A DNA stretch of 34,233 bases from assembly GCA_026390015.1 (NCBI GenBank), contig JAPLGS010000089.1:1-34233 (forward strand), read 5' to 3'. The notes below the pieces were generated by a model. The model saw only the letters and a list, made by a program, of their open reading frames with translations, was not told where the DNA came from and ran no database searches. Below, in pieces: positions 8,153 through 16,366 of this stretch. Each line of letters begins with the position of its first letter. Within the stretch, counting starts at the first letter, position 1. The position numbers were made by a program, and so were the translations under genes. The DNA comes from Chloroflexota bacterium (GTDB lineage Bacteria > Chloroflexota > Anaerolineae > Anaerolineales > Villigracilaceae).

Positions 8153-9233
8153 CCAATCTCCAATTACCAATTACCAAAACCCCGAAACGCTTATCGGACT
8201 CGTCTCACAATACAGCCCGTCGGGGCAGGAACGCGGCGCGGTGGAGTGGCTGGTGGCGCGGATGAAATCGCTGGGATATGATGATGCTTTCATAGATGAA
8301 GCAGGCAACGCTGTTGGTGTGATGGGGAAGGGCGCGAAGCAGGTGGTGTTCCTGGGTCACATTGATACGGTGCCGGGCGAGATACCCGTCCGCGTGGATG
8401 ACGGCATTTTGTACGGCCGCGGATCGGTGGATGCGAAAGGTCCGCTGGCATGTTTTGCCGACGCGGTGGTGCAAGTCGGAGCGAAGGATGGCTGGCAATT
8501 CGTGCTCATTGGCGCGGTGGAAGAGGAGCGTGATTCGGAAGGCGCGCGTTTTGTCGCCGAAAATTACAAACCAGATTTTGCGATCATTGGTGAGCCGAAT
8601 CAATGGGACAGAATTGCGCTTGGATATAAAGGCAGCGCCTGGGCAAATGTGACAGTCAAGCGCGGGCAAGTCCACTCGGCGAGCGGGGAAGTCACCGCGG
8701 CGGAGGCGGCGGTTGAAATTTGGTTAAAAATAAAAATGTATGTTGATTCATTTAATGCCGATAAGCAAAAGATGTTCGATAAATTATTGCTGACTCTGCG
8801 CGAAATAGAATCAAGTTCAGATGATTTTCAACAGCGGGTGCAAATGAAAATTGGAGCGCGCCTGCCTGTGGAAATTTCGCCAGAAGAATGGTATGGAAAA
8901 TTAAATGAAATTGCGGATGGGGAAATTGTCGAACCTGTGGGATTCGCCATTTCTGCCTGGGGATGCGAGAAAAATACTCCGCTGGTGCGCGCTTTCTTAA
9001 GCGGAATCAGGTCACAGGGCGGCGAGCCGCGCTTCGTCTACAAAACAGGAACAGCCGATCTGAACATCGTCGCGCCTGTCTGGAAATGCCCGGTAGTGGT
9101 GTATGGGCCAGGTGATTCCGCGTTGGATCATACGCCGAATGAACATATCAATTTGGATGAGTACACAAAAGCAGTTGATGTATTGAGCGCGGCATTGCTG
9201 AAATTAACAACACAGGTCAGACTTCAAACATGA
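8145..9233 (+). CDS. lysK: LysW-ornithine/lysine hydrolase (LysK, M20 peptidase family)
   Basis: A 362-residue zinc-dependent M20 peptidase that releases ornithine (or lysine) from LysW in the last carrier-bound step. Metal and catalytic residues are visible: LGHIDTVPG (His, Asp), GRGSVDAKG (bridging Asp), [11 protein letters not shown] (catalytic Glu pair), IIGEPNQWD and the C-terminal DHTPNEHI. The start at ATG 8145 overlaps lysJ; residues 4-11 are encoded by a CCAATTA-type heptamer array, so the first dozen residues look acquired from a repeat and not conserved. It ends in a 10-base convergent overlap with metA, so no dedicated terminator exists here. Confidence 0.93.
   Translation: MTDQSPITNYQNPETLIGLVSQYSPSGQERGAVEWLVARMKSLGYDDAFIDEAGNAVGVMGKGAKQVVFLGHIDTVPGEIPVRVDDGILYGRGSVDAKGPLACFADAVVQVGAKDGWQFVLIGAVEEERDSEGARFVAENYKPDFAIIGEPNQWDRIALGYKGSAWANVTVKRGQVHSASGEVTAAEAAVEIWLKIKMYVDSFNADKQKMFDKLLLTLREIESSSDDFQQRVQMKIGARLPVEISPEEWYGKLNEIADGEIVEPVGFAISAWGCEKNTPLVRAFLSGIRSQGGEPRFVYKTGTADLNIVAPVWKCPVVVYGPGDSALDHTPNEHINLDEYTKAVDVLSAALLKLTTQVRLQT
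8153..8180 (+). repeat. CCAATTA heptamer array inside the 5' end of lysK
   Basis: Four consecutive heptamers, CCAATCT, CCAATTA, CCAATTA, CCAAAAC, lie within the first codons of lysK. They resemble the short tandem heptamers (STRR type) known from cyanobacterial intergenic DNA. They encode the poorly conserved start of LysK, before its first conserved residues. Confidence 0.65.
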
Positions 9234-10165
9234 CCTACCTGTGGAATCTTATTCACATCATACGGCGTGACTTGATAGACATAGTAATTCAGCCAGTTCG
9301 CATATAACAGATTCGCATGCCCGCGCCAGAGAACTTGCGGATCCTGCGCAGGATCATCTTTGGGATAATAATTTTGCGGGATCTGGATCGGCAAGCCCTT
9401 GTTCACATCACGGTCATATTCAGACTTCAATGTGAGCGGATCATATTCTGAATGACCTGTGATGAAAATATGTCTCCCATCTTTTGTGCCGACAATGTAC
9501 ACGCCCGCTTCATCTGATTCGGCGAGGATGTTCAACTCGTCAACTTTTTCAATGTCTGCGCGACGGATCTCGGTGTGACGGGAATGTGGGGCCAGAAAAA
9601 TATCGTCAAATCCGCGCAACAGGGGAGCGGCGCCAACAGCGGAAGAAAGAATGCGGTGCTTGTAGACGCCAAACATCTTATGAGGTAGATCATATTTTGG
9701 AATGCCATATTTGTGATAAAGCGCGGCTTGCGCTCCCCAGCAAATATGGAAATTTGATTCCACATTGGTCTCGGCCCAATCCATGATCTCGGTCAATTCT
9801 TTCCAATAATCAACTTCTTCAAAAGGCATTTGCTCGATGGGCGCGCCTGTGATGATGAGACCGTCGAATTTTTTATCTTTTATTTCATCAAAGGTGACGT
9901 AGTGATTAAGCAAATGTTCGGCGTCTGTGTTCTTTGATTCATGGGTAGCTGTATGCAGCAGTGTGATCTCCACCTGCAGCGCAGAGTTGGAAAGTAATCG
10001 CAGGATTTGCGTTTCAGTTGCGATCTTGGTCGGCATCAGATTCAAGATCGCCACTTGCAGCGGACGGATATCCTGGTGTTGTGCGCGGTCTTCATCCATG
10101 ATGAAAACATTTTCGTTTTCCAAAATGGCGCGCGCGGGAAGGGTGGATGGAATTTTTACTGGCAT
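9224..10165 (-). CDS. metA: Homoserine O-acyltransferase, predicted acetyl-CoA type
   Basis: A 313-residue MetA-family enzyme that acylates homoserine for methionine synthesis. From ATG 10165 ([11 protein letters not shown]) the numbering matches the family exactly: Lys47, catalytic Cys142 (ICWGAQAAL), and His238/Glu240 in ITGHSEYD. Residue 111 is Glu (TGAPIE); in characterised enzymes Glu111 selects acetyl-CoA, while Gly111 (TGAPLG in E. coli) selects succinyl-CoA. The preceding metY, an O-acetylhomoserine enzyme, agrees. The frame is open to 10204, but that part is an octamer repeat. No Shine-Dalgarno sequence is visible before ATG 10165, perhaps because the repeat displaced it. It probably shares the SAM-riboswitch transcript of metY. 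Confidence 0.94.
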   Translation of the reverse strand: MPVKIPSTLPARAILENENVFIMDEDRAQHQDIRPLQVAILNLMPTKIATETQILRLLSNSALQVEITLLHTATHESKNTDAEHLLNHYVTFDEIKDKKFDGLIITGAPIEQMPFEEVDYWKELTEIMDWAETNVESNFHICWGAQAALYHKYGIPKYDLPHKMFGVYKHRILSSAVGAAPLLRGFDDIFLAPHSRHTEIRRADIEKVDELNILAESDEAGVYIVGTKDGRHIFITGHSEYDPLTLKSEYDRDVNKGLPIQIPQNYYPKDDPAQDPQVLWRGHANLLYANWLNYYVYQVTPYDVNKIPQVGHV

Positions 10166-10179
10166 GGGGTATGTAACCA

Positions 10180-10238
10180 GGTAAACAAGTAGACAAGTAT
10201 ACAACGTGTTTACGTGTGTACCTGTCTACCTATTTACG
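10180..10238. repeat. Inverted RGTANACA octamer array between metY and metA
   Basis: On the + strand GGTAAACA, AGTAGACA, AGTATACA are followed, after ACGTGTTTACG, by the inverted octamers TGTGTACC, TGTCTACC, TATTTACG. The halves pair into a long imperfect hairpin. It takes up almost the entire 76-bp spacer between metY and metA and belongs to the same family as 26734-26806 and 2600-2615. Confidence 0.75.
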
Positions 10239-10241
10239 TCT

Positions 10242-11534
10242 TTATGAATTTAGCGCTTGATCCAGATCCCACTTGATGTCTTCGAAATCTTCGAGACCAA
10301 TGCTCAAGCGGATAAAATCGGGACTGACACCAGCTGCGATCAGATCTTCAGAATTTAGCTGGCTGTGTGTGGTAGTGGCGGGATGAATGGCCAAACTGCG
10401 CGCATCGCCCACGTTGGCCAGGTGACTAAAGAGTTGCAGGCTTTCGATGAATTTCTTGCTCGCTTCCACGTCACCTTTGATTCCGAAACCGAGAATTGCG
10501 CCTGCGCCTTTGGGTAAATATTTCCTGGCGCGCTCATAATCGGGATGACTCTTGAGTCCTGGATATTTGACCCAGCTGACTTTGGGATGGCTCTCAAGAT
10601 ATTCCGCAACAGCTTGTGCATTTTGGACATGACGATCCATGCGCAGGTTGAGGGTTTCAAGCCCGAGCAGTGTCTGCCACGAATTGAACGGTGACTGGCA
10701 CGCGCCGATATCACGCAGCACTTGTACACGCGCCTTGATCGCAAACGGCGGAAGTCCCGCGGCGGCAATGGAGGAATAAACCAATCCATGATATGAGGGA
10801 TCGGGCGTGTTGAAATTCTCGAACTTGCCATTGCTCCAATCATAATTGCCGCCATCCACCATGATGCCGCCGATGGAGGTTCCATTGCCTGTGATGAACT
10901 TAGTGGTCGAGTGGGTGATGACATGCGCGCCCCATTCAAACGGGCGGAAGAGGTAAGGCGTTGCGAAGGTGTTGTCAATCAACAAAATAAGTTTATGTTT
11001 ATTCGCGATCTCCGCAACTTCTTCGAACGGGAATACGGAAATATCGGGGTTGCCCAAGGTCTCGCCGTAGATAATTTTTGTATTAGGTTGGATCGCCGCC
11101 TCAAAATTCTTCGGGTCGCTTGGGTCAACGAAGGTAACATTTATACCGAGTCTGGGAAGCGTGTACTTGAATTGATTGTATGTGCCACCATACAATCGTG
11201 ATGATGAAACGATATGGTCGCCTGCGCTGCATAAGGTAAAGATCGCCTGTGCCTGCGCCGCATGACCCGAACTTGCCGCCAGCGCGGCCACGCCGCCTTC
11301 GAGCGAAGCAATGCGCTGTTCGAGCACATCGGTCGTCGGGTTCATCAAGCGTGTGTAAATATTTCCAAGTTCTTTGAGCGCGAACAAATTGGCGGCGTGT
11401 TCTGTGCTCTTAAATTGATAGCTCGTTGTTTGATACAACGGCACCGCGCGGCTGCCCGTAGTGGGGTCTGGGGAATAGCCCGCATGTAGCTCACGGGTGG
11501 CGAAACCTAACTTGCGATCTTTGATCGTGGACAT
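10242..11534 (-). CDS. metY: O-acetylhomoserine sulfhydrylase (PLP enzyme)
   Basis: A 430-residue Cys/Met-metabolism PLP enzyme that makes homocysteine from O-acetylhomoserine and sulfide. The PLP lysine is K212 in THSTTKFITGNG; other family blocks are YTRLMNPTTDVLEQRIASLEGG and the C-terminal LGDARSLAIHP-like NVGDARSLAIHP. Length about 430 fits MetY better than the 380-400 residues of MetB/MetC. ATG 11534 follows GAGGAG. It is the first gene behind a SAM-I riboswitch with terminator, so it should be switched off when S-adenosylmethionine is plentiful, together with metA downstream. Confidence 0.95.
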   Translation of the reverse strand: MSTIKDRKLGFATRELHAGYSPDPTTGSRAVPLYQTTSYQFKSTEHAANLFALKELGNIYTRLMNPTTDVLEQRIASLEGGVAALAASSGHAAQAQAIFTLCSAGDHIVSSSRLYGGTYNQFKYTLPRLGINVTFVDPSDPKNFEAAIQPNTKIIYGETLGNPDISVFPFEEVAEIANKHKLILLIDNTFATPYLFRPFEWGAHVITHSTTKFITGNGTSIGGIMVDGGNYDWSNGKFENFNTPDPSYHGLVYSSIAAAGLPPFAIKARVQVLRDIGACQSPFNSWQTLLGLETLNLRMDRHVQNAQAVAEYLESHPKVSWVKYPGLKSHPDYERARKYLPKGAGAILGFGIKGDVEASKKFIESLQLFSHLANVGDARSLAIHPATTTHSQLNSEDLIAAGVSPDFIRLSIGLEDFEDIKWDLDQALNS

Positions 11535-11578
11535 GAATTTTCTCCTCTTGAATAATGTTTACCCGCCCTTCAGAAGAG

Positions 11579-11613
11579 ATAAAAAAAACCTCTTCTGAAA
11601 GTACAAGAAGAGG
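11579..11613 (-). terminator. Terminator of the SAM-riboswitch expression platform
   Basis: On the - strand CCTCTTCT and AGAAGAGG (11606-11613 and 11589-11596) form an 8-bp stem followed by eight T. The 5' arm can alternatively pair with AAGA-TG-AGAGG at the 3' side of the aptamer P1 stem, giving an antiterminator. It lies 45 bp before metY. Confidence 0.85.
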
Positions 11614-11630
11614 TATACGTCTATACCGTC

Positions 11631-11755
11631 CTCTCATCTTCCAGATATGAATGACTAACGTCATTCTTATTTGTCGGATTTGGCACCATAACTCATGAAA
11701 TGGTTTGGTTGCCGAGACTTCAAAGGGCCGATCCCTCAGTCTCTCTGGATAAGAG
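11631..11755 (-). ncRNA. SAM-I (S-box) riboswitch
   Basis: The - strand carries the S-box core in order: P1 5' arm CTCTTATC (ending at 11748), AGAGAGACTGAGGGATCGGCC-type P2 region, CTTTGAAGTCTCGGCAACC (kink-turn and SAM-binding core), a P3 hairpin, a P4 hairpin around ATGACGTTAGTCAT, and the P1 3' arm GATGAGAG (11631-11638). P1 is 8 bp with one G-U pair. The following terminator and its alternative pairing indicate transcriptional OFF control of metY-metA by S-adenosylmethionine. The core agrees closely with the known consensus. Confidence 0.93.
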
Positions 11756-11774
11756 CGAATATTTAATTTCGTCG

Positions 11775-11804
11775 TTTATATCACAGCGATTGAAGTTGCG
11801 TCAA
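11775..11804 (-). promoter_or_regulatory. Promoter of metY
   Basis: On the - strand TTGACG (11799-11804) and TATAAA (11775-11780) are 18 bp apart, predicting a start near 11768, about 13 bases before the riboswitch P1 stem. It begins just after the asd stop codon, so metY-metA can be transcribed apart from lysC-asd. Confidence 0.65.
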
Positions 11805-11807
11805 GGG

Positions 11808-12857
11808 TTACAGCAAATTTTCGTTGACTAATAATTCGGCATTGTAAATGGATCCGCCTGCCGCGCCGCGAATGGTGTTGTGTGAAAGCACAACAAATTT
11901 AAGATCTAAAAGTGGATCCCGCCTTATGCGGCCGACAACGGTCGTCATGCCTTTTCCTGTTAATCGGTCGAGTCTTGGCTGGGGACGATCCGCTTCTTCT
12001 CTGACGCTGATCGCTGGCCGTGGACTCGATGGCAGGTCTCGCGCTGATGCAGGAGCTTGATAACTCCTCATGACTTGAATCGCATCTTCGGGTGAAACAC
12101 GCTGCGCAAATTCCACGCTGACGCAGACAGTATGTCCATCGATCACAGCCACACGATTCGTATGCGCGCTGAATCGTATATCTGACAGTTGAATTTTTGA
12201 ATCAGCCAACTTGCCCAGCATTTTGCGCGGTTCCCATTCCACTTTTTCTTCTTCGCCGCCAATGTTAGGAATGATGTTGTCAATGATGTCGAGAGATGAA
12301 ACGCCAGGATACCCCGCGCCCGAAAGTGCTTGCAGCGAAACCGCAAAAACTATTTTTACACCGAATGAATCATCAAGCGCCTTAAGCGCAACGGTCAGAC
12401 CCGTGCTCGTGCAATTTGGATTCGTGAGAATGCATCCGCTCCAACCGCGCTGCTGGCGTTGAATCTTCACGAGTTGAATATGCTCCGCGTTAACTTCGGG
12501 CAGCAGAAGCGGCACATCCTCTTCGCGGCGATAGGATGAAGCGTTTGAACAAACTGCCGCGCCAGCTTTCGCAAATTGAGGTTCAAGGTCTTTTGCGATT
12601 TCGTTATGCAAAGCAGAGAAAACAATTTTTGCTTGAACTGAATCAGGCGACGCAGAAACGACAACCATATCACGCGCATATTCGGGCATGGGCTCATTGA
12701 GAACCCAGCGGCACGCGTCTGGAAATTTTTGTCCAACCGAACGATCAGATGCGGCCAGTGCAACCACCGTGAACCACGGATGGTTATCGAGCAAAGAGAT
12801 AAATCGCTGACCGACAGAACCTGTCGCGCCGAGTACTGCCACGGGGATGGGTTTCAT
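11808..12857 (-). CDS. asd: Aspartate-semialdehyde dehydrogenase
   Basis: A 349-residue enzyme that reduces aspartyl phosphate to aspartate semialdehyde, the common precursor of lysine, threonine and methionine. It has the N-terminal Rossmann motif VLGATGSVGQRF, the catalytic Cys149 in LTNPNCTST and an LSGAGYPGVSSLD-like block. The sequence resembles the archaeal/fungal Asd branch more than the E. coli one. The start follows GAGG. It is 21 bp downstream of lysC on the same strand, so the two form an operon behind the threonine-type leader. Confidence 0.94.
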   Translation of the reverse strand: MKPIPVAVLGATGSVGQRFISLLDNHPWFTVVALAASDRSVGQKFPDACRWVLNEPMPEYARDMVVVSASPDSVQAKIVFSALHNEIAKDLEPQFAKAGAAVCSNASSYRREEDVPLLLPEVNAEHIQLVKIQRQQRGWSGCILTNPNCTSTGLTVALKALDDSFGVKIVFAVSLQALSGAGYPGVSSLDIIDNIIPNIGGEEEKVEWEPRKMLGKLADSKIQLSDIRFSAHTNRVAVIDGHTVCVSVEFAQRVSPEDAIQVMRSYQAPASARDLPSSPRPAISVREEADRPQPRLDRLTGKGMTTVVGRIRRDPLLDLKFVVLSHNTIRGAAGGSIYNAELLVNENLL

Positions 12858-12878
12858 AAAAGCTCCTCTGAAAATAAT

Positions 12879-14306
12879 TTATTTGACGATCAATTCATGC
12901 AATGACCGCACGGCTAATTCCGTGTCCACTGCGGCGACGACCATACTAATGGATACTTCCGATGAACCTTGAGCAATAGCTAAAACATTAGCTTTGTTAT
13001 TTCCAAGTTGAGTAAATACCTGCCCCGCCACGCCAGGCGTATGGCGCATTCCCACGCCAACGACAGTGATGATCGAAACGTCATCGGTCATCCAGACGCG
13101 GTCAATGTCTTCATCTTCGATCTCGCTGGCAAAGACAGCCTGCAGCGCGTTGATCACAGATATCGCGGAATCAGATGGAACAGCAAAACAAATGGATTGC
13201 TCCGATGATGCTTGTGTAATTAACGGCACGCTGGTTTTTGTGGATGCCACCGCACCAAAAGCGCGCGCTGCCACACCAGGCACGCCCAGCATACCACGTC
13301 CTTCAATGGTTACCAATCGTTGGTTGCGGATGGCGGTCACGGCTTTGACAACTTGACCATTTCGCGCCTGTGAATCCGACGGCACATTTGCGATCAGCCG
13401 TGTGCCAGGATGGGACGGGTTGAACGTATTGCAGATGCGAAGTCCAATGCCTGCATCTACAACAGGGCGGATCGTTTTTGGATGCAGCACATTCGCGCCG
13501 TAATAGGCTAATTCCGCAACTTCGCTATATGTGATTTCAGATAATGTGCGCGCTCCTTTCACAATGCGCGGATCGGTGGTCATGATGCCGTCCACGTCTG
13601 TCCAGATCCAGACATCGTCAGCAGGCAGGACTGCGCCAATGATCGCCGCTGAGTAATCACTTCCGCCACGCCCGAGGGTTGTGATCACTCCTTCGGGGGT
13701 TGCGCCAATAAATCCAGTCGTCACAGGAACGATATTTTTTTCAAGAAGTGGATTTAATAATTTTCTTGTCTTTTCTGTCGTGGCTTTGAAGTCGGGGTGC
13801 GCATGCTGGAAGTGTGCGTTGGTAACTATAAACCCAGTTGATTCGATTGCTTTCGCGTTGACGCCCGCGCTTTCTAAGATTGCTCCAAGTAAGCGGATAC
13901 ACATCCGCTCGCCGATGGAGGCCACTGTATCCAGCACTCGCGGACTGGCTTCACCGAGAACTGCGATCGCTTTGCATAGATCAATGAGCGAGAAGATCAG
14001 TGAATTGATTTCGGATTTCGTTGCTTCGCGCAATTCCTCACCCATGATGAGTGCGTCTGCGGCGGCGAAGTGTTTTTCCCTGAGCGTGGATTCTGCTTTC
14101 GGAAGCGAATCAACTTTCCCTTGTGAAGCGAGCGCGGCAGAGTCCAATAATAAATTGGTGACTCCCGACATCGCGGAAGTGATCACCACGACGCGTGCAT
14201 ATTCTATGCGCGCATCCTTCACGATCTGCGTTACTTTCATCAGCGCATCCACTGAGCCGACAGAGGTCCCTCCAAATTTCATAACGAGCGTTTGTTTTTC
14301 TGGCAT
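12879..14306 (-). CDS. lysC: Aspartate kinase, monofunctional
   Basis: A 475-residue aspartate kinase that phosphorylates aspartate at the entry of the Lys/Thr/Met pathway. The kinase domain starts with VMKFGGTSVGSVDAL and includes TTLGRGGSDYSAA; two ACT domains follow (from about residue 310), suggesting allosteric control by an amino acid. ATG 14306 is chosen because it follows AAGGAG (14313-14318) and the family N-terminus fits. An in-frame GTG at 14420 would add 38 residues translated through a terminator hairpin and is rejected. Upstream lie a Thr-codon leader peptide and terminator, so transcription is probably attenuated by threonine supply. Confidence 0.95.
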   Translation of the reverse strand: MPEKQTLVMKFGGTSVGSVDALMKVTQIVKDARIEYARVVVITSAMSGVTNLLLDSAALASQGKVDSLPKAESTLREKHFAAADALIMGEELREATKSEINSLIFSLIDLCKAIAVLGEASPRVLDTVASIGERMCIRLLGAILESAGVNAKAIESTGFIVTNAHFQHAHPDFKATTEKTRKLLNPLLEKNIVPVTTGFIGATPEGVITTLGRGGSDYSAAIIGAVLPADDVWIWTDVDGIMTTDPRIVKGARTLSEITYSEVAELAYYGANVLHPKTIRPVVDAGIGLRICNTFNPSHPGTRLIANVPSDSQARNGQVVKAVTAIRNQRLVTIEGRGMLGVPGVAARAFGAVASTKTSVPLITQASSEQSICFAVPSDSAISVINALQAVFASEIEDEDIDRVWMTDDVSIITVVGVGMRHTPGVAGQVFTQLGNNKANVLAIAQGSSEVSISMVVAAVDTELAVRSLHELIVK

Positions 14307-14323
14307 CTTCTTCTCCTTGATGT

Positions 14324-14361
14324 AAACAAAAACGCCCCACGTTGTTGTAAGCGTGAGGCGT
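14324..14361 (-). terminator. Intrinsic terminator in the lysC leader (attenuator)
   Basis: On the - strand ACGCCTCACG (14352-14361) pairs with CGTGGGGCGT (14332-14341) to give a 10-bp stem with one G-U pair and a 10-base loop, followed by TTTTTG. It lies after the leader peptide and only about 8 bases before the lysC ribosome-binding site, so it must be conditional. Confidence 0.8.
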
Positions 14362-14391
14362 TGTGTTGTTTTGAGAGTACCTTTGTTTCGG

Positions 14392-14478
14392 TTACTTCTG
14401 TCTAAGCACAAAATTCTCACGGTGAGACCGGGAGGTAGTTGTAGTCATGGACATGGTAGCGAGACAATTGTTTTGCAT
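14392..14478 (-). CDS. Threonine-codon leader peptide of lysC-asd (28 aa, or 20 from the second ATG)
   Basis: A short frame from ATG 14476-14478 to TAA 14392-14394 has three ATG codons (14478, 14454, 14448), followed by four consecutive threonine codons (ACT ACA ACT ACC) at 14434-14445. It sits between a strong promoter and an intrinsic terminator directly before aspartate kinase, the arrangement of a thr-type attenuator. The first ATG would lie about 4 bases from the predicted transcription start; none of the three ATGs has a Shine-Dalgarno sequence. Segment TCTCAC (14422-14427) can pair with CGTGAG (14416-14421), and CGTGAG can instead pair with CTCACG in the terminator 5' arm (14352-14357). 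A ribosome stalled on the Thr codons would cover TCTCAC and favour the antiterminator. Confidence 0.65.
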   Translation of the reverse strand: MQNNCLATMSMTTTTSRSHRENFVLRQK

Positions 14479-14488
14479 ATTGGGCGCT

Positions 14489-14517
14489 ATTTTATGCGAG
14501 AGGAGAGGATTGGTCAA
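14489..14517 (-). promoter_or_regulatory. Promoter of lysC-asd
   Basis: On the - strand TTGACC (14512-14517) and TAAAAT (14489-14494) are separated by exactly 17 bp. The start is expected near 14482. It follows the stop codon of the amylase gene by 34 bp. Confidence 0.8.
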
Positions 14518-14550
14518 GGGGAAATTTAACTTTTAATTTATGCATGATAA

Positions 14551-15885
14551 TTATTGAAACGCATAGACTGCATATCCGCGCGCGGGTGCGAAGAATTGAC
14601 CTCGTCCATCGGGGCCAGTGGATTGGTCTGCGGGGCGGGAAATATCATTTTTCCCCCACCATGCAACAGGTCGAAAGGATGCGTTTGTCCATTTCGTGGA
14701 AACCCACTGACCTTGCCAGTCGTCACCATTGTTGTTGAGCACATAAATGAGTCCGCGTTGATTGCCTTCTCCGTTGCGCTGCATGATGTAAAGATTATCG
14801 TCGAGATAAAGAATATCGGTTGAACCTGCTGCATGGGTTTCATGTGCCTGAACAAGCGCATCAATTCCGTTAGGAGAATCTTTTAGTGCCAGATTGTAGT
14901 TAAAGTAATCCTTCCAAAAAATGCAGGGATATCCCTCGTGCGTAAGAATGTATGAATACGCCAATAATTTATCGTTTGTGATCGGACGGCCTGCATCGCG
15001 CAGATCGTGATTTTCCACAAAGGTCACCGTGGACTGCGGCTGTGCGCGCAAAATGGATTCGCCGTTGACCAAATTTTTTAAACTAAATCCATATTGATCG
15101 CACATGCCCTTAAGTAATTCACGCAGGGGAAAATCAAACGCATCCACCGGATTCGAATTTGAGAAGTTGGCTTCGTTTACCCAATGGAGAGTGTTGCTGG
15201 TAGAGTCCCAAAATTCCGCAACACCATAGGGAATAAATGCTCTTCCCGCGCGCATGTAACGATATTCCTGAATGGCGGTGATGGTGTTTGCGCCATAGCC
15301 TTTGACAAAATCATAACGAAAACCATCGAAGCCGACCTCTTCGACCAGCCAGCGTGTAAATTTTAATAGCTCGGCATACACATACGGATTACGATGCGAG
15401 AGATCGGGCATGTCGCCGAACGCCATCTCATCCCATGATTCATACATGCTTGGATGAAAACATTCCCAATTGCGCGGGAATTTTCCACTCTTGGGGTTGA
15501 ACAACGTCCAGCGTGATTGCCCGGTGATGGGATTCGCTTCCTGAGCATCTGCGCCAGAGTTATGATTGATGACAATATCCGCGATCAGACTTAACTGATG
15601 CTTGTGTGCGCTTTCAATGAGCGACTCCAATTCCGGGCGTGTGCCAAACCAGGTTGGAATGCTGCCCTTCTGATCGAACTCACCGAGATCATAAAAATCA
15701 TATGGATCGTATCCCATCGAAGGTCCAAAAAGATTCGCGGCTTTGTGAATTGGGGGAAGCCACAAAGAGGTGAATCCAACTTTTGCCAGCGCGGGAATGT
15801 TCTCGCGAATATAGTTCCACCACTGGAATTCTTTTTTATCTTCACGTGGACAATCCCAGTGAAAAGTTTGCATCATGACGCCCAT
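14551..15885 (-). CDS. Alpha-amylase, glycoside hydrolase family 13, cytoplasmic
   Basis: A 444-residue GH13 enzyme expected to cut alpha-1,4 bonds in starch- or glycogen-like glucans. The four conserved regions are in order: DIVINHN (103-109), GFRYDFVKG with nucleophile D192, VAEFWD with acid/base E224, and FVENHD with D294. The (beta/alpha)8 barrel starts almost at residue 1 and there is no signal peptide, so it should act on intracellular glycogen or maltodextrin. A C-terminal beta domain with ARGYAVYAF ends the protein. The start follows AAGGAG. It may be co-transcribed with the oxidoreductase gene 40 bp upstream; a palindrome lies in that gap. Confidence 0.9.
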   Translation of the reverse strand: MGVMMQTFHWDCPREDKKEFQWWNYIRENIPALAKVGFTSLWLPPIHKAANLFGPSMGYDPYDFYDLGEFDQKGSIPTWFGTRPELESLIESAHKHQLSLIADIVINHNSGADAQEANPITGQSRWTLFNPKSGKFPRNWECFHPSMYESWDEMAFGDMPDLSHRNPYVYAELLKFTRWLVEEVGFDGFRYDFVKGYGANTITAIQEYRYMRAGRAFIPYGVAEFWDSTSNTLHWVNEANFSNSNPVDAFDFPLRELLKGMCDQYGFSLKNLVNGESILRAQPQSTVTFVENHDLRDAGRPITNDKLLAYSYILTHEGYPCIFWKDYFNYNLALKDSPNGIDALVQAHETHAAGSTDILYLDDNLYIMQRNGEGNQRGLIYVLNNNGDDWQGQWVSTKWTNASFRPVAWWGKNDISRPADQSTGPDGRGQFFAPARGYAVYAFQ

Positions 15886-15898
15886 GAGTTTTCTCCTT

Positions 15899-15930
15899 AC
15901 TGAGAATGCGGACTAAAATTCACTCTCAGT
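15899..15930. repeat. Inverted repeat between the oxidoreductase and amylase genes
   Basis: ACTGAGAATG (15899-15908) and CACTCTCAGT (15921-15930) are inverted copies with one mismatch around a 12-base spacer. The element overlaps the stop codon of the upstream gene and lies just before the amylase ribosome-binding site. It could be an operator for the amylase gene or an RNA hairpin; there is no T-run for termination. Confidence 0.4.
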
Positions 15931-16324
15931 TTTCAATCCAATTTTTTGATAATTCAATTCCAACTACAAGAGCAGTTCTGCCCCAGTCACTCAGCGGTTG
16001 ATCTGCCTTCCAGCCTTGATATTTCCCTGCTAGCCTGTGACGCGCCATTATCTCTTCTTTTTCTTCAGTCACAATTCTGGCAATGCCATTGAAAGTTATC
16101 TTTGCAATTCGCACAGTCACATTTGGATTTGCCCGCAGATTCATAACCCAATGCGATTTGTCCCCGCCGCCAGAGAGAAGATATATCGAGTTTCCATTGA
16201 CTCCAAACCAGATCTCGATCTCGTGCGGAAGTCCACTTTTGCGGCCGGTTGTGGTCAGATAACAGTAATCTTCTTTTGAGAGTTGGGAGAGGAGTTTTGC
16301 CAGGTCAGAATTATTATTTTTCAT
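15926..16324 (-). CDS. Nitroreductase/deazaflavin-dependent (PPOX-like) oxidoreductase
   Basis: A 132-residue split-barrel flavin-type protein. Residues YCYLTTTGRKSGLPHEIEIWF form the first strands of the PPOX/Ddn fold, and VMNLRANPNVTVRI matches the family loop before strand 4. Relatives are F420-dependent Ddn-type reductases or FMN pyridoxamine-oxidase-like proteins; which cofactor is used cannot be told from sequence alone. The start has AGAGGTG upstream. It lies 42 bp after the cysteine-peptidase-like gene and before the amylase on the same strand, so these may share a transcript, but no functional link is evident. Confidence 0.75.
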   Translation of the reverse strand: MKNNNSDLAKLLSQLSKEDYCYLTTTGRKSGLPHEIEIWFGVNGNSIYLLSGGGDKSHWVMNLRANPNVTVRIAKITFNGIARIVTEEKEEIMARHRLAGKYQGWKADQPLSDWGRTALVVGIELSKNWIEN

Positions 16325-16366
16325 AGCACCTCTAAGTTAGATCGCCGATGGTTATTGCGATTGCTT

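Noticed and set aside
8153-8180. CRISPR-like array
   Set aside because: Units are only 7 bases with no spacers; it is a simple tandem heptamer inside lysK.
1329-9233. Reading the LysW operon as lysine biosynthesis via alpha-aminoadipate
   Set aside because: argG and argH head the same operon behind an Arg-codon leader, no homocitrate or homoaconitate genes are present, and lysC-asd suggests lysine comes from aspartate. A dual role cannot be fully excluded.
10166-10204. Longer MetA start at 10204
   Set aside because: The extra residues are encoded by an octamer repeat, and numbering from ATG 10165 matches the catalytic positions of known MetA proteins exactly.
13681-14325. 214-residue + strand frame opposite lysC
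   Set aside because: It is the antisense shadow of a conserved aspartate kinase gene, low in complexity and without a start signal.
14307-14420. In-frame N-terminal extension of aspartate kinase from GTG 14420
   Set aside because: It runs through the leader terminator, lacks a ribosome-binding site, and homologues begin at the KFGG region that ATG 14306 with AAGGAG provides.
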